Shown piece after piece: positions 36,563 through 45,835 of a stretch of 64,000 nt of DNA. Positions within the stretch are counted from its first letter, which is position 1. Each line of letters starts with the position of its first letter. Position numbers and translations under genes: made by a program. Under the pieces are notes generated by a model that saw only the letters and a list, made by a program, of their open reading frames with translations, ran no database searches and was not told the DNA's origin. Source of the DNA: Dickeya chrysanthemi NCPPB 402 (lineage in GTDB: Bacteria; Pseudomonadota; Gammaproteobacteria; Enterobacterales; Enterobacteriaceae); contig NZ_CM001974.1 of the NCBI RefSeq assembly GCF_000406105.1, forward strand, positions 3,652,486-3,716,485, written 5' to 3'.

Positions 36563-38134
36563 ATGGTTCAATACCGAAAAAAACTCCTTGCGGCTCTGTG
36601 CCTCTCGGTACTGGGAATCACGTCCGCTCAGGCATCAGGGCAACCCGAGCCTGCCGCCGAGCCGGCTAAAAACGCCGAATCGGCCAAACCGGTCGAGATC
36701 CCCAAGAGCGCCGACGTGGTCGTGATCGGTGCAGGCGCTGCGGGTACGGCGGCCACTATGGCGGCGGCCGAGAAAGGCGCCAGCGTGGTGTTGCTGGAGA
36801 AACAGCCCGCCGTCGGCGGTACCGGCAATTTCGCGGAAGGTATCTTCGCGGCCAACAGTTCGATGCAGAAACGCCAGGGTATCGTGGTTACGCCTGATAT
36901 GGCCTTTAAGACCATCATGGAATACAGCCACTGGATGGCGAACCCGTATGTGGTTCGCACCTTCGTCAATCGCTCCGCCGACACCATCGAATGGGTGAAA
37001 TCCAAAGGCATCAAGTTTGAATACATCGGCCCCGGCGGGCCGGGCGGAATGCTGACCTGGCACGTTATCGACGGCCCCGGCCACGGTCGTTACCTGATCA
37101 AAACCTTCCATGAGCAGTTTAAAAACATGAAGGTTACGACGTTGGTGAAAACCGCGGGTAAAGACCTGGTGATGAAAGACGGCAAAATTACCGGCGTGAT
37201 CGCTGAAGGCAGCGACGGTAAACCGTTCCAGATCGACACCAAAGCGGTGATCGTCGCCACCGGCGGCTATGCCAACAACAAAGAGATGCTGCAAAAATAC
37301 GTCGCCATGCCCGACACCATCATGGTGGGCAACATTGGTAAAGACGGCGACGGCATCAAAATGGCGTGGAAAGCCGGTGCAAAAGAAGAAGGCATGGGCG
37401 TGGTGCAGTCTTATCGCCCTGGTCTGCCGGAGTATGCCCCTAACTCCCAGATGCTGGCCGCGGCTCGCCAGCCGTACCTGTGGGTAGACAAAACCGGACG
37501 CCGCTTCACCGATGAATCCATCGTCATCATTTGGCCGCACGCCGGTAACGCGCTGGCGAAAGCGGGCGGCGTGATGTATTCCGTCTTTGACGAGGAAACC
37601 CGCAAGCACGTGGTCAACGACGGTATCGATGTGCCGATCGGCGAATGGGTCATCGCCAATACCAAGCTGGTGAAATTTGACGACGAGTTCGCCAAAGAGA
37701 GCCAGAAAAACCGGGGCTTTGTCTTCAAAAGCAACAGTATTGAAGACCTGGCCAAACAGATGGCCGTCGACCCGGCCGTGCTGAAACGCACCATTGAAGA
37801 CAACAACCGCTATGCGGCGCAGAAACGCGACGAAGTCTTCAACAAAAACATGGACTATCTGCGCCCGGTGAAAACCGGTCCGTTCTATGCCGTGAAGATG
37901 ATGCCGGCCGCGCTCGGTACGCTCGGCGGCGTGAAGATTAACGAGAAAATGGAAGCCGTCAGCCCGACTGGCAGCGCGGTGCCTGGCCTGTACGTCACCG
38001 GTAACGATGCCGCCGGTATGTACGGCGACACCTATGACTTGCTGTTGGGCGGCGGAACGTTCGGCTTTGCGCTCAACTCTGGTCGCATGGCCGGCGAAAA
38101 CGCTCTCGATTACATTCATTTCAGCGCGAAGTAA
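36563..38134 (+). CDS. Periplasmic FAD reductase (fumarate-reductase flavoprotein family)
   Basis: A 523-residue protein with a Sec signal (LLAALCLSVLGITSAQAS), a charged linker and an FAD_binding_2 domain (VVVIGAGAAGTAATMAAAEKG at about 53, ATGGYANN at about 233, and the C-terminal GNDAAGMYGD). It resembles soluble fumarate and urocanate reductases, but the residues that bind the dicarboxylate in those look changed: PAALGTLGG replaces the usual HHTMGG, and YDLLLGGG replaces the Arg-containing RLGGN segment. Expected reaction: reduction of an unsaturated or oxo substrate other than fumarate. It ends the operon. Confidence 0.85.
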   Translation: MVQYRKKLLAALCLSVLGITSAQASGQPEPAAEPAKNAESAKPVEIPKSADVVVIGAGAAGTAATMAAAEKGASVVLLEKQPAVGGTGNFAEGIFAANSSMQKRQGIVVTPDMAFKTIMEYSHWMANPYVVRTFVNRSADTIEWVKSKGIKFEYIGPGGPGGMLTWHVIDGPGHGRYLIKTFHEQFKNMKVTTLVKTAGKDLVMKDGKITGVIAEGSDGKPFQIDTKAVIVATGGYANNKEMLQKYVAMPDTIMVGNIGKDGDGIKMAWKAGAKEEGMGVVQSYRPGLPEYAPNSQMLAAARQPYLWVDKTGRRFTDESIVIIWPHAGNALAKAGGVMYSVFDEETRKHVVNDGIDVPIGEWVIANTKLVKFDDEFAKESQKNRGFVFKSNSIEDLAKQMAVDPAVLKRTIEDNNRYAAQKRDEVFNKNMDYLRPVKTGPFYAVKMMPAALGTLGGVKINEKMEAVSPTGSAVPGLYVTGNDAAGMYGDTYDLLLGGGTFGFALNSGRMAGENALDYIHFSAK

Positions 38135-38154
38135 CGCCTGAAATCCTACCTGTC

Positions 38155-38174
38155 GTCCCCCACGCCGTGGGGGA
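38155..38174. terminator. Hairpin after the flavoprotein gene
   Basis: gtcccccac and gtgggggac arms with a 3-base loop, followed by only three T. It lies between the convergent flavoprotein and alkB genes. Confidence 0.6.
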
Positions 38175-38176
38175 CT

Positions 38177-38216
38177 TTCACACTTTACGAAACGTCTTCA
38201 CACTTTACGAAACGTC
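38177..38216. repeat. 20-bp tandem duplication at the alkB stop
   Basis: ttcacactttacgaaacgtc occurs twice back to back. The second copy contains the last codons and stop of alkB; the first is a duplicate of that end lying just outside the gene. Confidence 0.95.
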
Positions 38217-38851
38217 AGATTCAGGCGCACCTCATCGGACATTCCCATCGGCAGCGGCCCGCGTTTTAGCGGCAAAATCGCGTGATAATTCAGCCGGGAC
38301 GCACCGCCCCACACCACCACATCGCCGTGCATCAGCGCCAAGCGCCGGCACGAATCGCTGCGTTTCCTCCCACCGAACAGAAACACCGCGCCTAACCCCA
38401 GCGAAACAGAGACGATCGGCTGGCGCAAATCCCGCTCATCCCTGTCCTGATGCAACGACAGCTTGGCACCAACGGCGTAACGGTTAATCAGGCAGGCATC
38501 GGGCGCAAACCCGTCATACCCGGCCTCGTGCGCCGCCGCCTGCGACAAGCGCAAAAAGCACGCCGGTATGGCAGGCCACGGTTCGCCGGTCAGCGGATCC
38601 TGCGCACTGTAGCGATACCCCAGCTCGTCGCTCACCCAGCCTAGCGGCCCGCAATTACTCATCGCCACCGACATGGTGTACCCGCCCGGCGTCACCATCT
38701 GCCGGAAAGGGGCTTGTTGCGTCACCGTTTCCAGCGCGGCCAGCAGCTCGTCGGCCTGTGACCAGGCAAAGCCGCGCAACCACATCGCACCGGGTGCCAG
38801 CGTTTCATTGCGGCGTTCCGGCGGCTCATCGGTAAACAGTTCGAAATTCAT
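38198..38851 (-). CDS. alkB: Alkylated-DNA dioxygenase AlkB
   Basis: From the ATG at 38851 (217 residues). It is an Fe(II)/2-oxoglutarate oxygenase that removes 1-methyladenine and 3-methylcytosine lesions by oxidation. Close match to E. coli AlkB: FRQMVTPGGYTMSVAM, then metal ligands in SLHQDRD (His134, Asp136) and a distal His in LNYHAI, and the 2-oxoglutarate arginine in NLTFRK at the C-terminus. It is divergent from an alkA-like glycosylase gene across 98 bases. The typical Ada-box could not be recognised. Confidence 0.95.
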   Translation of the reverse strand: MNFELFTDEPPERRNETLAPGAMWLRGFAWSQADELLAALETVTQQAPFRQMVTPGGYTMSVAMSNCGPLGWVSDELGYRYSAQDPLTGEPWPAIPACFLRLSQAAAHEAGYDGFAPDACLINRYAVGAKLSLHQDRDERDLRQPIVSVSLGLGAVFLFGGRKRSDSCRRLALMHGDVVVWGGASRLNYHAILPLKRGPLPMGMSDEVRLNLTFRKV

Positions 38852-38949
38852 GCACAAACCTGTTCAAATAACCAGTAGAATTGAGTATATATCTCTTCAC
38901 AGAGCATTGCCTGCTGAAATCAATCGCCAATCATTAAGGATGCCAATCA

Positions 38950-39624
38950 ATGACGCCATCTTCCCTCCCGTTCGACGAACCTCAGGCTCTCGCCCATTTG
39001 TCCGCGATTGATGCGCACTGGGCGCGGTTGATCGACGGCGTCGGTCATATTCGCTTTGAGAGCCGCCCGGCGCGGGAACCTTACGAGGCGCTGATCCGGG
39101 CAGTCGCCAGCCAGCAGCTCAGCAACCGCGCCGCCGCCGCGATCATCAGCAAGCTACAGCAACGTTTTGCCGTAGGGGAAAACGGTTTTCCCGCCGCCGA
39201 ACAACTCGCGACATGTGAAGCGGAGATCCTACGCCAGTGTGGTTTTTCCGCCCGTAAAATCGACACGGTGAAAGGCATTGCACAGGGCGTACTGAGCGGA
39301 TTGGTACCTGATAGAGCGGCAGCCGAACATCTGGATGACGACACGCTGATCGAACGGCTTTGCACCTTGAAAGGCATCGGTCGCTGGACGGTAGAAATGC
39401 TGTTGATCTCCACGCTGGAGCGGATGGACATCATGCCGGTGGACGATCTCGGCATCAAACAAGGGTTTCGTTACCTGTATCGTCTGCCGCAGGACCCGAC
39501 GCGTAAAGCGATGTTGGCGCTGAGCGAACCCTGTCGCCCCTACCGCACGTTGGCGGCCTGGTATTTGTGGCGCATTCCCCATATGCCGGATTACGCCGAA
39601 TACCGGGCATCGTTACGTCAGTAA
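38950..39624 (+). CDS. DNA-3-methyladenine glycosylase II (AlkA/MAG-like)
   Basis: A 224-residue base-excision glycosylase with a helix-hairpin-helix (LKGIGRWTVEMLL, about 140-152) and the catalytic aspartate in VDDLGIKQGF (Asp166). It is shorter than E. coli AlkA (282) because the N-terminal TBP-like domain is absent, resembling yeast MAG1-type enzymes. Divergent placement beside alkB suggests a shared response to methylation damage. Confidence 0.9.
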   Translation: MTPSSLPFDEPQALAHLSAIDAHWARLIDGVGHIRFESRPAREPYEALIRAVASQQLSNRAAAAIISKLQQRFAVGENGFPAAEQLATCEAEILRQCGFSARKIDTVKGIAQGVLSGLVPDRAAAEHLDDDTLIERLCTLKGIGRWTVEMLLISTLERMDIMPVDDLGIKQGFRYLYRLPQDPTRKAMLALSEPCRPYRTLAAWYLWRIPHMPDYAEYRASLRQ

Positions 39625-39692
39625 ACGGCGTATGAAAACAAGCCCGAAGCCAGGAGCAGGCAATCGTTCACGCTCTTGCTTCGGATGCCGGG

Positions 39693-40157
39693 CTAACGCC
39701 CCTGTATAACGGTGGTCAGCAGCCGTTCGCGCAGCACATCGTATAGCCAGTTATAAGCCATGGTGTACGGCAGGAAGAACAGGAAGAAACCGATCTCCAC
39801 CATCAGCGCCTGCCACAACGTGATATTCAGCATCCAGGCGGCCAGCGGCAAACCGATCAGAATAAAACCGCCTTCGAAGCCCAGAGCGTGTCCAGCTCGT
39901 ACCCACCAACCGCGTTTCATGCGGCTGACCGGCCACAAGCGATCAAACAGGCTGTTGTACACCACGTTCCAGACCATCGCCACGCTGGATAACATGACCG
40001 ACAGCGCCCCCACCTGCAAGATCGAGCGCTCAAGCACCCAGGCGCCGATCGGGGCGCAAATCAGCAATGCCATCACCTCGAAGCCGATAGCATGTGCTAT
40101 CCGCTCACGGAATGTTTTTTGCTGATGATGCACTGTCTGCCGGGTTTTCTGTTGCAT
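39693..40157 (-). CDS. PACE-family efflux transporter (AceI-like)
   Basis: A 154-residue, four-helix membrane protein with two tandem bacterial transmembrane pair domains: RIAHAIGFEVMALLICAPIGAWVL... MVWNVVYNSLFDRLW and then RAGHALGFEGGFILIGLPLAAWML... MAYNWLYDVLRER. Family members export chlorhexidine and other biocides or polyamines by proton antiport. It is divergent from a LysR gene, as A. baumannii aceI is from aceR. Confidence 0.92.
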   Translation of the reverse strand: MQQKTRQTVHHQQKTFRERIAHAIGFEVMALLICAPIGAWVLERSILQVGALSVMLSSVAMVWNVVYNSLFDRLWPVSRMKRGWWVRAGHALGFEGGFILIGLPLAAWMLNITLWQALMVEIGFFLFFLPYTMAYNWLYDVLRERLLTTVIQGR

Positions 40158-40263
40158 GCTTTCCTCCTTCTGATGATGCAGCGACGCTAACGGGTTGCCA
40201 TTTTCATCTAAATAATCAATAGTTCTAAATTAGAATCCATCTAGAAAATCGATAGAGGCAGCG

Positions 40264-41130
40264 ATGCGCTATTCTCCTGAATCCCTGCTGGCATTTCTCG
40301 CCACCGTGAATACCGGCTCGTTTTCCGCGGCGGCACGCCACCTGCAAAAGAGCCAATCCACCGTCAGCACGGCGGTGGCGAATCTGGAAGCTGACCTGGG
40401 ATTGCAGTTGTTCGACAGAGGTGGTCATCAGCCGGTGCTGACGGAGGAAGGGCGTAAGGTGCTCAGCCATGTCAAAGCGATTCTTTCCGCCAGCGAAGCG
40501 CTGGACGAACTGGCGATCCGTCTGGCGGATAAAGTCGAACCGCGGCTGACCTTTGTGCTGTCGGACACCTGGCAGTGCCGCCACTATTACCCGGTATTGC
40601 AGCGCTTCGCCGGGCGCTTTCCCGATGTCGAGTTCGAGTGCCTGATTGCGGAAGACGAAGACGTGGTGGAGTTGTTGCAGTCGCAGCGCGCCCACGTCGG
40701 CGTGTTGCAGGCGCAGGTACATTACCCCATCGACATTGCGGTATCCCGGTTGCAGGTGAAAACCGAAATGGCGGTGTATGTCGCCCGCACGCACCCGCTG
40801 GCGCAACAGAAACAGGTGACGCAGGAACAACTCGCCACAGTGCGTCAGCTCTGCCTGCATACCTACAGTCAACGGGAGCGCCCACCTGCCGAAGGCACCG
40901 GTTGGTCAACGCCGTCGTATCTGATGTTGCTGGAAATGGCGGAGCAGGGTTTTGGCTGGAGCATCCTGCCGCGCTGGCTGGTAGACGAATACGCCCAAAA
41001 CCGGCTGGTGGAACTGCCGCTGTCGGGCTGGCCGCGACAAATTGAAGTGGATATCGCCTGGTCGCGCCCGTCGCCTCCCGGCCCGGCAGGGCTATGGCTT
41101 ATCGATACTCTGCTGGAACAGCGTGAATAA
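40264..41130 (+). CDS. LysR-type regulator, probable PACE-transporter activator
   Basis: A 288-residue regulator with N-terminal helix-turn-helix (NTGSFSAAARHLQKSQSTVSTAVANLE) and an effector domain. It diverges from the PACE gene over a 106-bp gap containing AT-rich half-sites (aatagttctaaattagaa), the usual layout for an activator of that pump. The effector is unknown. Confidence 0.88.
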   Translation: MRYSPESLLAFLATVNTGSFSAAARHLQKSQSTVSTAVANLEADLGLQLFDRGGHQPVLTEEGRKVLSHVKAILSASEALDELAIRLADKVEPRLTFVLSDTWQCRHYYPVLQRFAGRFPDVEFECLIAEDEDVVELLQSQRAHVGVLQAQVHYPIDIAVSRLQVKTEMAVYVARTHPLAQQKQVTQEQLATVRQLCLHTYSQRERPPAEGTGWSTPSYLMLLEMAEQGFGWSILPRWLVDEYAQNRLVELPLSGWPRQIEVDIAWSRPSPPGPAGLWLIDTLLEQRE

Positions 41131-41135
41131 TAAAA

Positions 41136-41168
41136 CCAACGCACCGGCAACGTGGAGTATGGCGGGTT
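41136..41168. repeat. Degenerate tip of the palindromic repeat
   Basis: ccaacgcaccggcaacgtgg and agtatggcgggtta resemble the right half of the full elements with several substitutions. Only this tip remains. Confidence 0.5.
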
Positions 41169-41568
41169 AAACCTTATTTATTTAATGGGCATTAATCGCT
41201 GATGCACATTGTGCTTAATTAATTTAAATAAATAACTTAATATGGCGCCCGTCATGTCACGTTTATCAATATCAACATCCTGTTTCTATCTGAGATATAT
41301 TTTCAACGAAAACATGACGAAGATAAAAATAATGTGACTTGTCAGCGTGGTACTCCTTGTCATAAAGCCATAGTATGTGAGGCGGTATCCCTCAAGGGGC
41401 GCAACCGGCGCACGTTAAGGAATATCACCCACGTTTATTGCTTTTGTCGTCGTGCCAGAGGCGATTGACACCACAACGATGGACACAACAATAAGACCGG
41501 CACAAAAGCCTTAGGCGGAAATAAGACCCGATACATCACTCAATTATGCGGCTGCAAGTGAGAAGAAA
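41169..41568. other. Intergenic region upstream of fumA
   Basis: Four hundred bases without a gene. The first 60 bases are AT-rich; the sequence taatcgctgatgcacattg and the attaattaatttaaataa stretch could be operator and promoter sites. E. coli fumA is controlled by CRP, ArcA and FNR, but I cannot assign exact sites. Confidence 0.4.
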
Positions 41569-43212
41569 ATGTCGAATAAACCGTTTTATTATCAAGATCC
41601 GTTTCCATTAGCGAAAGATAAAACCGAATACCGTTTAATCAGCAGCGACTTTGTTTCCGTCAGCCAGTTTGAAGGCCAGGATATTCTCAAAGTCGACCCA
41701 CAGGGGCTAACCTTGCTGGCTCAGCAGGCATTCCACGACGCCTCTTTCCTGTTGCGCCCGTCACACCAGCAACAAGTCGCCGATATTCTGCACGACCCGG
41801 AAGCCAGCGAAAACGACCGTTATGTCGCCCTGCAGTTCCTGCGTAACTCCGAAATCGCCGCCAAAGGCATCCTGCCGACCTGTCAGGATACCGGCACCGC
41901 CATTATCGTCGGTAAAAAAGGCCAGCGCGTGTGGACCAACGGCAACGATGCCGAAGCGCTGTCGCACGGGGTTTACAACACCTTTATCGAAGACAACCTG
42001 CGCTATTCCCAGAACGCGGCGCTGGATATGTACAAAGAGGTCAACACCGGCACCAACCTGCCGGCGCAGATAGACCTCTACAGCACCGAAGGCGATGAGT
42101 ATAAATTCCTGTTCGTCACCAAAGGCGGCGGTTCCGCCAACAAAACCTATCTGTATCAGGAAACCAAAGCGCTGTTGTCACCGGGCAAGCTGACCAATTA
42201 TCTGGTGGAAAAAATGCGTACGCTGGGCACCGCAGCTTGCCCGCCGTACCACATTGCCTTCGTCATCGGCGGCACCTCGGCGGAAACCAACCTGAAAACC
42301 GTGAAACTGGCTTCCACCCACTACTACGACGAACTGCCGACCGAAGGCAACGAGCATGGTCAGGCGTTCCGCGACGTAGCGCTGGAACAGGAACTGCTGG
42401 AAGAAGCCCGTAATCTGGGGCTCGGCGCCCAGTTCGGCGGTAAATACTTCGCCCACGACGTGCGGGTGATCCGCCTGCCGCGTCACGGTGCTTCCTGCCC
42501 GGTCGGCATGGGCGTGTCCTGCTCGGCAGACCGCAACATCAAAGCCAAGATCAACCGTCAGGGCATCTGGCTGGAACAGTTGGAAACCAACCCCGGCAAA
42601 TACATCCCGGAACACCTGCGTCAGGCCGGCGAAGGCGAAGTGGTGCGTATCGACCTGAACCGCCCGATGGCCGACATTCTCAAAACGCTGTCGCAGTACC
42701 CGGTTTCCACTCGCCTGTCGCTGAACGGCACCATCATCGTGGCGCGCGACATTGCGCACGCCAAGCTGAAGGAACTGCTGGACAACGGCGGCGAACTGCC
42801 GCAATACGTGAAAGATCATCCGATCTATTACGCCGGCCCCGCCAAAACGCCGGAAGGCTATGCCTCTGGTTCGCTCGGTCCGACGACCGCTGGCCGAATG
42901 GACTCCTATGTTGACCTGCTGCAATCCCACGGCGGCAGCATGATCATGCTGGCCAAGGGCAACCGTAGCCAGCAGGTCACCGACGCCTGTAAGAAACACG
43001 GCGGTTTCTATCTCGGCAGCATCGGCGGCCCGGCGGCGATTCTGGCGCAGAACAGCATCAAGAGCCTGGAATGCGTGGAATACCCGGAACTGGGTATGGA
43101 AGCTATTTGGAAAATCGAAGTGGAAGACTTCCCGGCCTTTATCCTGGTGGATGACAAAGGCAACGACTTCTTCCAGGTGATCCAGTCGCAGAAATGCACC
43201 CGCTGCGGCTAA
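41569..43212 (+). CDS. fumA: Fumarate hydratase class I (FumA/FumB)
   Basis: A 547-residue 4Fe-4S fumarase converting fumarate to malate in the TCA cycle. It matches E. coli FumA/FumB in length and motifs: cluster cysteine Cys105 in [10 protein letters not shown], a second region [14 protein letters not shown] and the C-terminal SQKCTRCG. FumA and FumB cannot be told apart by eye. It is a single gene with its own terminator. Confidence 0.95.
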   Translation: MSNKPFYYQDPFPLAKDKTEYRLISSDFVSVSQFEGQDILKVDPQGLTLLAQQAFHDASFLLRPSHQQQVADILHDPEASENDRYVALQFLRNSEIAAKGILPTCQDTGTAIIVGKKGQRVWTNGNDAEALSHGVYNTFIEDNLRYSQNAALDMYKEVNTGTNLPAQIDLYSTEGDEYKFLFVTKGGGSANKTYLYQETKALLSPGKLTNYLVEKMRTLGTAACPPYHIAFVIGGTSAETNLKTVKLASTHYYDELPTEGNEHGQAFRDVALEQELLEEARNLGLGAQFGGKYFAHDVRVIRLPRHGASCPVGMGVSCSADRNIKAKINRQGIWLEQLETNPGKYIPEHLRQAGEGEVVRIDLNRPMADILKTLSQYPVSTRLSLNGTIIVARDIAHAKLKELLDNGGELPQYVKDHPIYYAGPAKTPEGYASGSLGPTTAGRMDSYVDLLQSHGGSMIMLAKGNRSQQVTDACKKHGGFYLGSIGGPAAILAQNSIKSLECVEYPELGMEAIWKIEVEDFPAFILVDDKGNDFFQVIQSQKCTRCG

Positions 43213-43237
43213 GATTATCGCCTATCGGATGCTGACC

Positions 43238-43268
43238 AAGGGGATGGCTGATGCCATCCCCTTTTTTA
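43238..43268 (+). terminator. Rho-independent terminator of fumA
   Basis: aaggggatggc and gccatcccctt arms with a 4-base loop and six T. Confidence 0.92.
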
Positions 43269-43418
43269 TCACATCGCTTCGGCTCTATTCAGTCCTATTG
43301 CGCCCGGCACACCGATGGCGCATTATCACGATAATTTAATGCATTATAAATGCAACTTATAGATATCCCGCTAAACAACGCATAAAATGGCGTCAGAAAC
43401 TGAATCAACGAGGCCACT

Positions 43419-44306
43419 ATGCACGAAACCACTATGCAAGAAACACAAGACTTGCTGTGCTATAAACAGATGCCGGTATGGAACAGCAGTACGCTGCCTG
43501 CGGCATTCCAGGAAAAACACAACACCAAAGAAGGCACCTGGGCGAAGCTAGATATTATAAAAGGCGAGATGACGTTCGACCTGCTGACGGAACAAGGTGA
43601 AACCACAGAGCGTTTCCAGTTCTCGCCGCAACAACAACCCCCCTATATCGAACCGCAGTGCTGGCACCGCATTGTCTCGTTTTCAGACGATCTGGAATGT
43701 CAATTGGGCTTTTACTGCACGGCGGAAGACTATTACCACAAAAAATATGAGCTGACGCGCACCCACTCGGAAGTCATCAACGCCCTGCGTTATGTGCAAC
43801 CGGGGAAAGCGCTGGATCTGGGCTGTGGCGGCGGGCGTAACGCGCTCTACCTGAACCTGAAAGGGTTTGACGTCACCGCCTGTGACAAGAACGCCATGAG
43901 TATTGATAAGCTCAATCACATCATTGCCGATGAATCACTCAGCCGGATTGAGGCGTTCGTCCACGACATCAATCAGGCCGATGTTCGTCATCAGTACGAT
44001 TTTATCCTGTCGACGGTAGTATTCATGTTTCTGGAGCGGGCCTGCATCCCGGCTATCGTCAGCAACATGCAGGAGCACACGGTTGCCGGTGGCTATAATC
44101 TGATTGTCGCCGCCATGTCCACCGACGATTTCCCCTGCCCACTGCCGTTCTCGTTTACCTTTGGGCACAACGAATTACACGACTATTACCGAGACTGGGA
44201 GATCGTAAAATACAACGAAGATGTCGGGGAATTGCACAAAACCGACGCCGACGGCAACCGCATCAAACTGCGCTTTGCCACGCTGCTGGCTCGCAAACCC
44301 GCCTGA
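43419..44306 (+). CDS. tehB: SAM-dependent methyltransferase TehB (tellurite resistance)
   Basis: A 295-residue TehB of the two-domain kind: residues 1-110 form the small beta-rich domain (DUF1971-type, [16 protein letters not shown] and [20 protein letters not shown]), then a class I methyltransferase ([19 protein letters not shown], about 131-150). TehB methylates tellurite and selenite in the cytoplasm using S-adenosylmethionine. E. coli TehB lacks the first domain; Haemophilus TehB has it. A second ATG at 43434 is possible. No tehA is adjacent. Confidence 0.9.
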   Translation: MHETTMQETQDLLCYKQMPVWNSSTLPAAFQEKHNTKEGTWAKLDIIKGEMTFDLLTEQGETTERFQFSPQQQPPYIEPQCWHRIVSFSDDLECQLGFYCTAEDYYHKKYELTRTHSEVINALRYVQPGKALDLGCGGGRNALYLNLKGFDVTACDKNAMSIDKLNHIIADESLSRIEAFVHDINQADVRHQYDFILSTVVFMFLERACIPAIVSNMQEHTVAGGYNLIVAAMSTDDFPCPLPFSFTFGHNELHDYYRDWEIVKYNEDVGELHKTDADGNRIKLRFATLLARKPA

Positions 44307-44334
44307 ACCTGACACCCCAAAAACACCATGCCTG

Positions 44335-44366
44335 AAAAAACACAGGGCCGGAAAACCGGCCCTGTG
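44335..44366 (-). terminator. Rho-independent terminator of ribB
   Basis: Minus-strand cacagggccgg and ccggccctgtg arms with a 4-base loop, followed by six T. Confidence 0.92.
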
Positions 44367-44391
44367 GCGATGCGATGTTGTCTGGCGACAA

Positions 44392-45045
44392 TCAGTTGGC
44401 TTTACACTCAGCCGCCTGACGGTAAGCCACCAGATCTTCGATAGTCAGCACCGGCATATTGTGCTGTTTCGCAAAGGTGATCACTTCCGGCGCATGCGCC
44501 ATAGAACCATCGTCATTCGTCAGTTCGCACAACACGCCGAACGGTTTGAACCCCGCCAGACGCATCAAATCCACCGTCGCTTCGGTATGACCACCACGCG
44601 CCAGCACGCCGCCCGGTTGCGCACGCAGCGGGAACACATGACCAGGGCGATTCAGATCGCTCGCACGGGCATCATCGGCAATCGCCGTGCGAATCGTCGT
44701 CAGGCGATCGGCGGCGGAGACGCCGGTAGTGACGCCTTCAGCGGCTTCAATCGTGACGGTGAACGCGGTCTGATAATGGCTGGAATTGTTTTCCACCATC
44801 ATCGGCAGTTCCAGCTTCTGGCGACGTTCTTCGGTGAGACACAGACACACGATGCCGCTGCCATGGCGAATGGTCAGCGCCATTTGTTCAACGGTCATGG
44901 TTTCGGCCGGGAAAATCATGTCACCTTCGTTTTCCCTGTCTTCATCGTCCAGCACCATCACGCCGCGGCCTTGACGCAACGCATCCAGCGCACGTTCAAC
45001 GCGTTCAACAGGGGTACCGAATTCGGAAAGTAAAGTCTGATTCAT
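44392..45045 (-). CDS. ribB: 3,4-dihydroxy-2-butanone-4-phosphate synthase RibB
   Basis: A 217-residue enzyme that converts ribulose 5-phosphate to the four-carbon precursor of riboflavin. The metal/acid motif [11 protein letters not shown] (around residues 37-46) and [13 protein letters not shown] are conserved, and length equals E. coli RibB. It is preceded by an FMN riboswitch and a 135-base leader, and followed by a terminator, so it is a single regulated gene. Riboflavin supply links loosely to the flavoprotein operon upstream. Confidence 0.96.
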   Translation of the reverse strand: MNQTLLSEFGTPVERVERALDALRQGRGVMVLDDEDRENEGDMIFPAETMTVEQMALTIRHGSGIVCLCLTEERRQKLELPMMVENNSSHYQTAFTVTIEAAEGVTTGVSAADRLTTIRTAIADDARASDLNRPGHVFPLRAQPGGVLARGGHTEATVDLMRLAGFKPFGVLCELTNDDGSMAHAPEVITFAKQHNMPVLTIEDLVAYRQAAECKAN

Positions 45046-45180
45046 GGTAAAAAAACCTCATTGTTAATATGGATTACCAGAACCAGGGCGAACTTGAGGA
45101 GTCGCTGATGCAAGCTGAAAAACAGCGGCAAAAGCGCAAAAATAACGCGGGCAGGCGCTAACCTGTCAGAAACCGTTACT

Positions 45181-45328
45181 CTCTCCCATCCGGACTATTA
45201 CCGTCGGCCCCGGAATTACACCGGATCTGCTGACCTCAAACGATACCGCTTGAGCGCTCGCGGGCTTTCAGTCGGCCTTAGGCGCAAACTGGTTTACCGC
45301 CGGTGGGGAATTGCACCCCGCCCTGAGA
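45181..45328 (-). promoter_or_regulatory. FMN riboswitch (RFN element) of ribB
   Basis: Read on the minus strand it shows the RFN core: gggcggggtgcaattcccca and ccggcggt at the 5' side, cggtgtaattccggggccga in the middle and agtccggatgggaga at the end. It lies 135 bases before ribB. FMN binding is known to close down translation or transcription of ribB in enterobacteria. Confidence 0.96.
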
Positions 45329-45494
45329 ATAAGCAGAGTTACTATAACGCTAACCGAAGAGAGGGGCAATCGCTAACCCTACTGATAGATCGCAAAATTC
45401 ATAAGATACAAATCACTTTTTGTTTATACCGAGCAGGTCTGGCATTACACTGAGAACATATCCACCGTTTCGTCAAACAGTTCAGGAAAGCGTC

Positions 45495-45779
45495 ATGATT
45501 GACCCGAAAAAGTTAGAGCAAATTGCTCGTCAGGTGCAAGAATCCATGCCGAAAGGCATCCGGGAATTTGGCGAAGATATGGAGAAGAAAATCCGTCAGA
45601 TTTTACAGTCGCAGTTGGGCAAGCTGGACGTGGTCAGCCGTGAGGAATTCGATGTACAAACCCAGGTGCTGCTGCGTACTCGTGAGAAACTGGCGTTGCT
45701 GGAACAGCGCGTGAGCGCACTGGAAGCAAAAGCCGCCGGCAGCGAAGCCGGGCAGCAACCGCCCGCCGACCCGCAGTAA
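45495..45779 (+). CDS. ubiK: Ubiquinone biosynthesis accessory factor UbiK
   Basis: From the ATG at 45495 (94 residues): [21 protein letters not shown] matches E. coli UbiK (YqiC). The N-terminal half is amphipathic, the C-terminal half a coiled coil ([20 protein letters not shown]), giving a trimer that helps the UbiJ-UbiK lipid-binding complex of aerobic ubiquinone synthesis. It is divergent from ribB, as in E. coli. The C-terminus is Gln/Pro rich. Confidence 0.93.
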   Translation: MIDPKKLEQIARQVQESMPKGIREFGEDMEKKIRQILQSQLGKLDVVSREEFDVQTQVLLRTREKLALLEQRVSALEAKAAGSEAGQQPPADPQ

Positions 45780-45835
45780 TCCCCACGGCGGCGCTACGCC
45801 AGACAGGGCCTCGGCCCCTGTCTGGTTGTCCGGCG

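Noticed and set aside
36635..38119. Long minus-strand frame (494 codons)
   Set aside because: Antisense to the flavoprotein gene; composition is His/Val/Asp-rich shadow without motifs or ribosome site.
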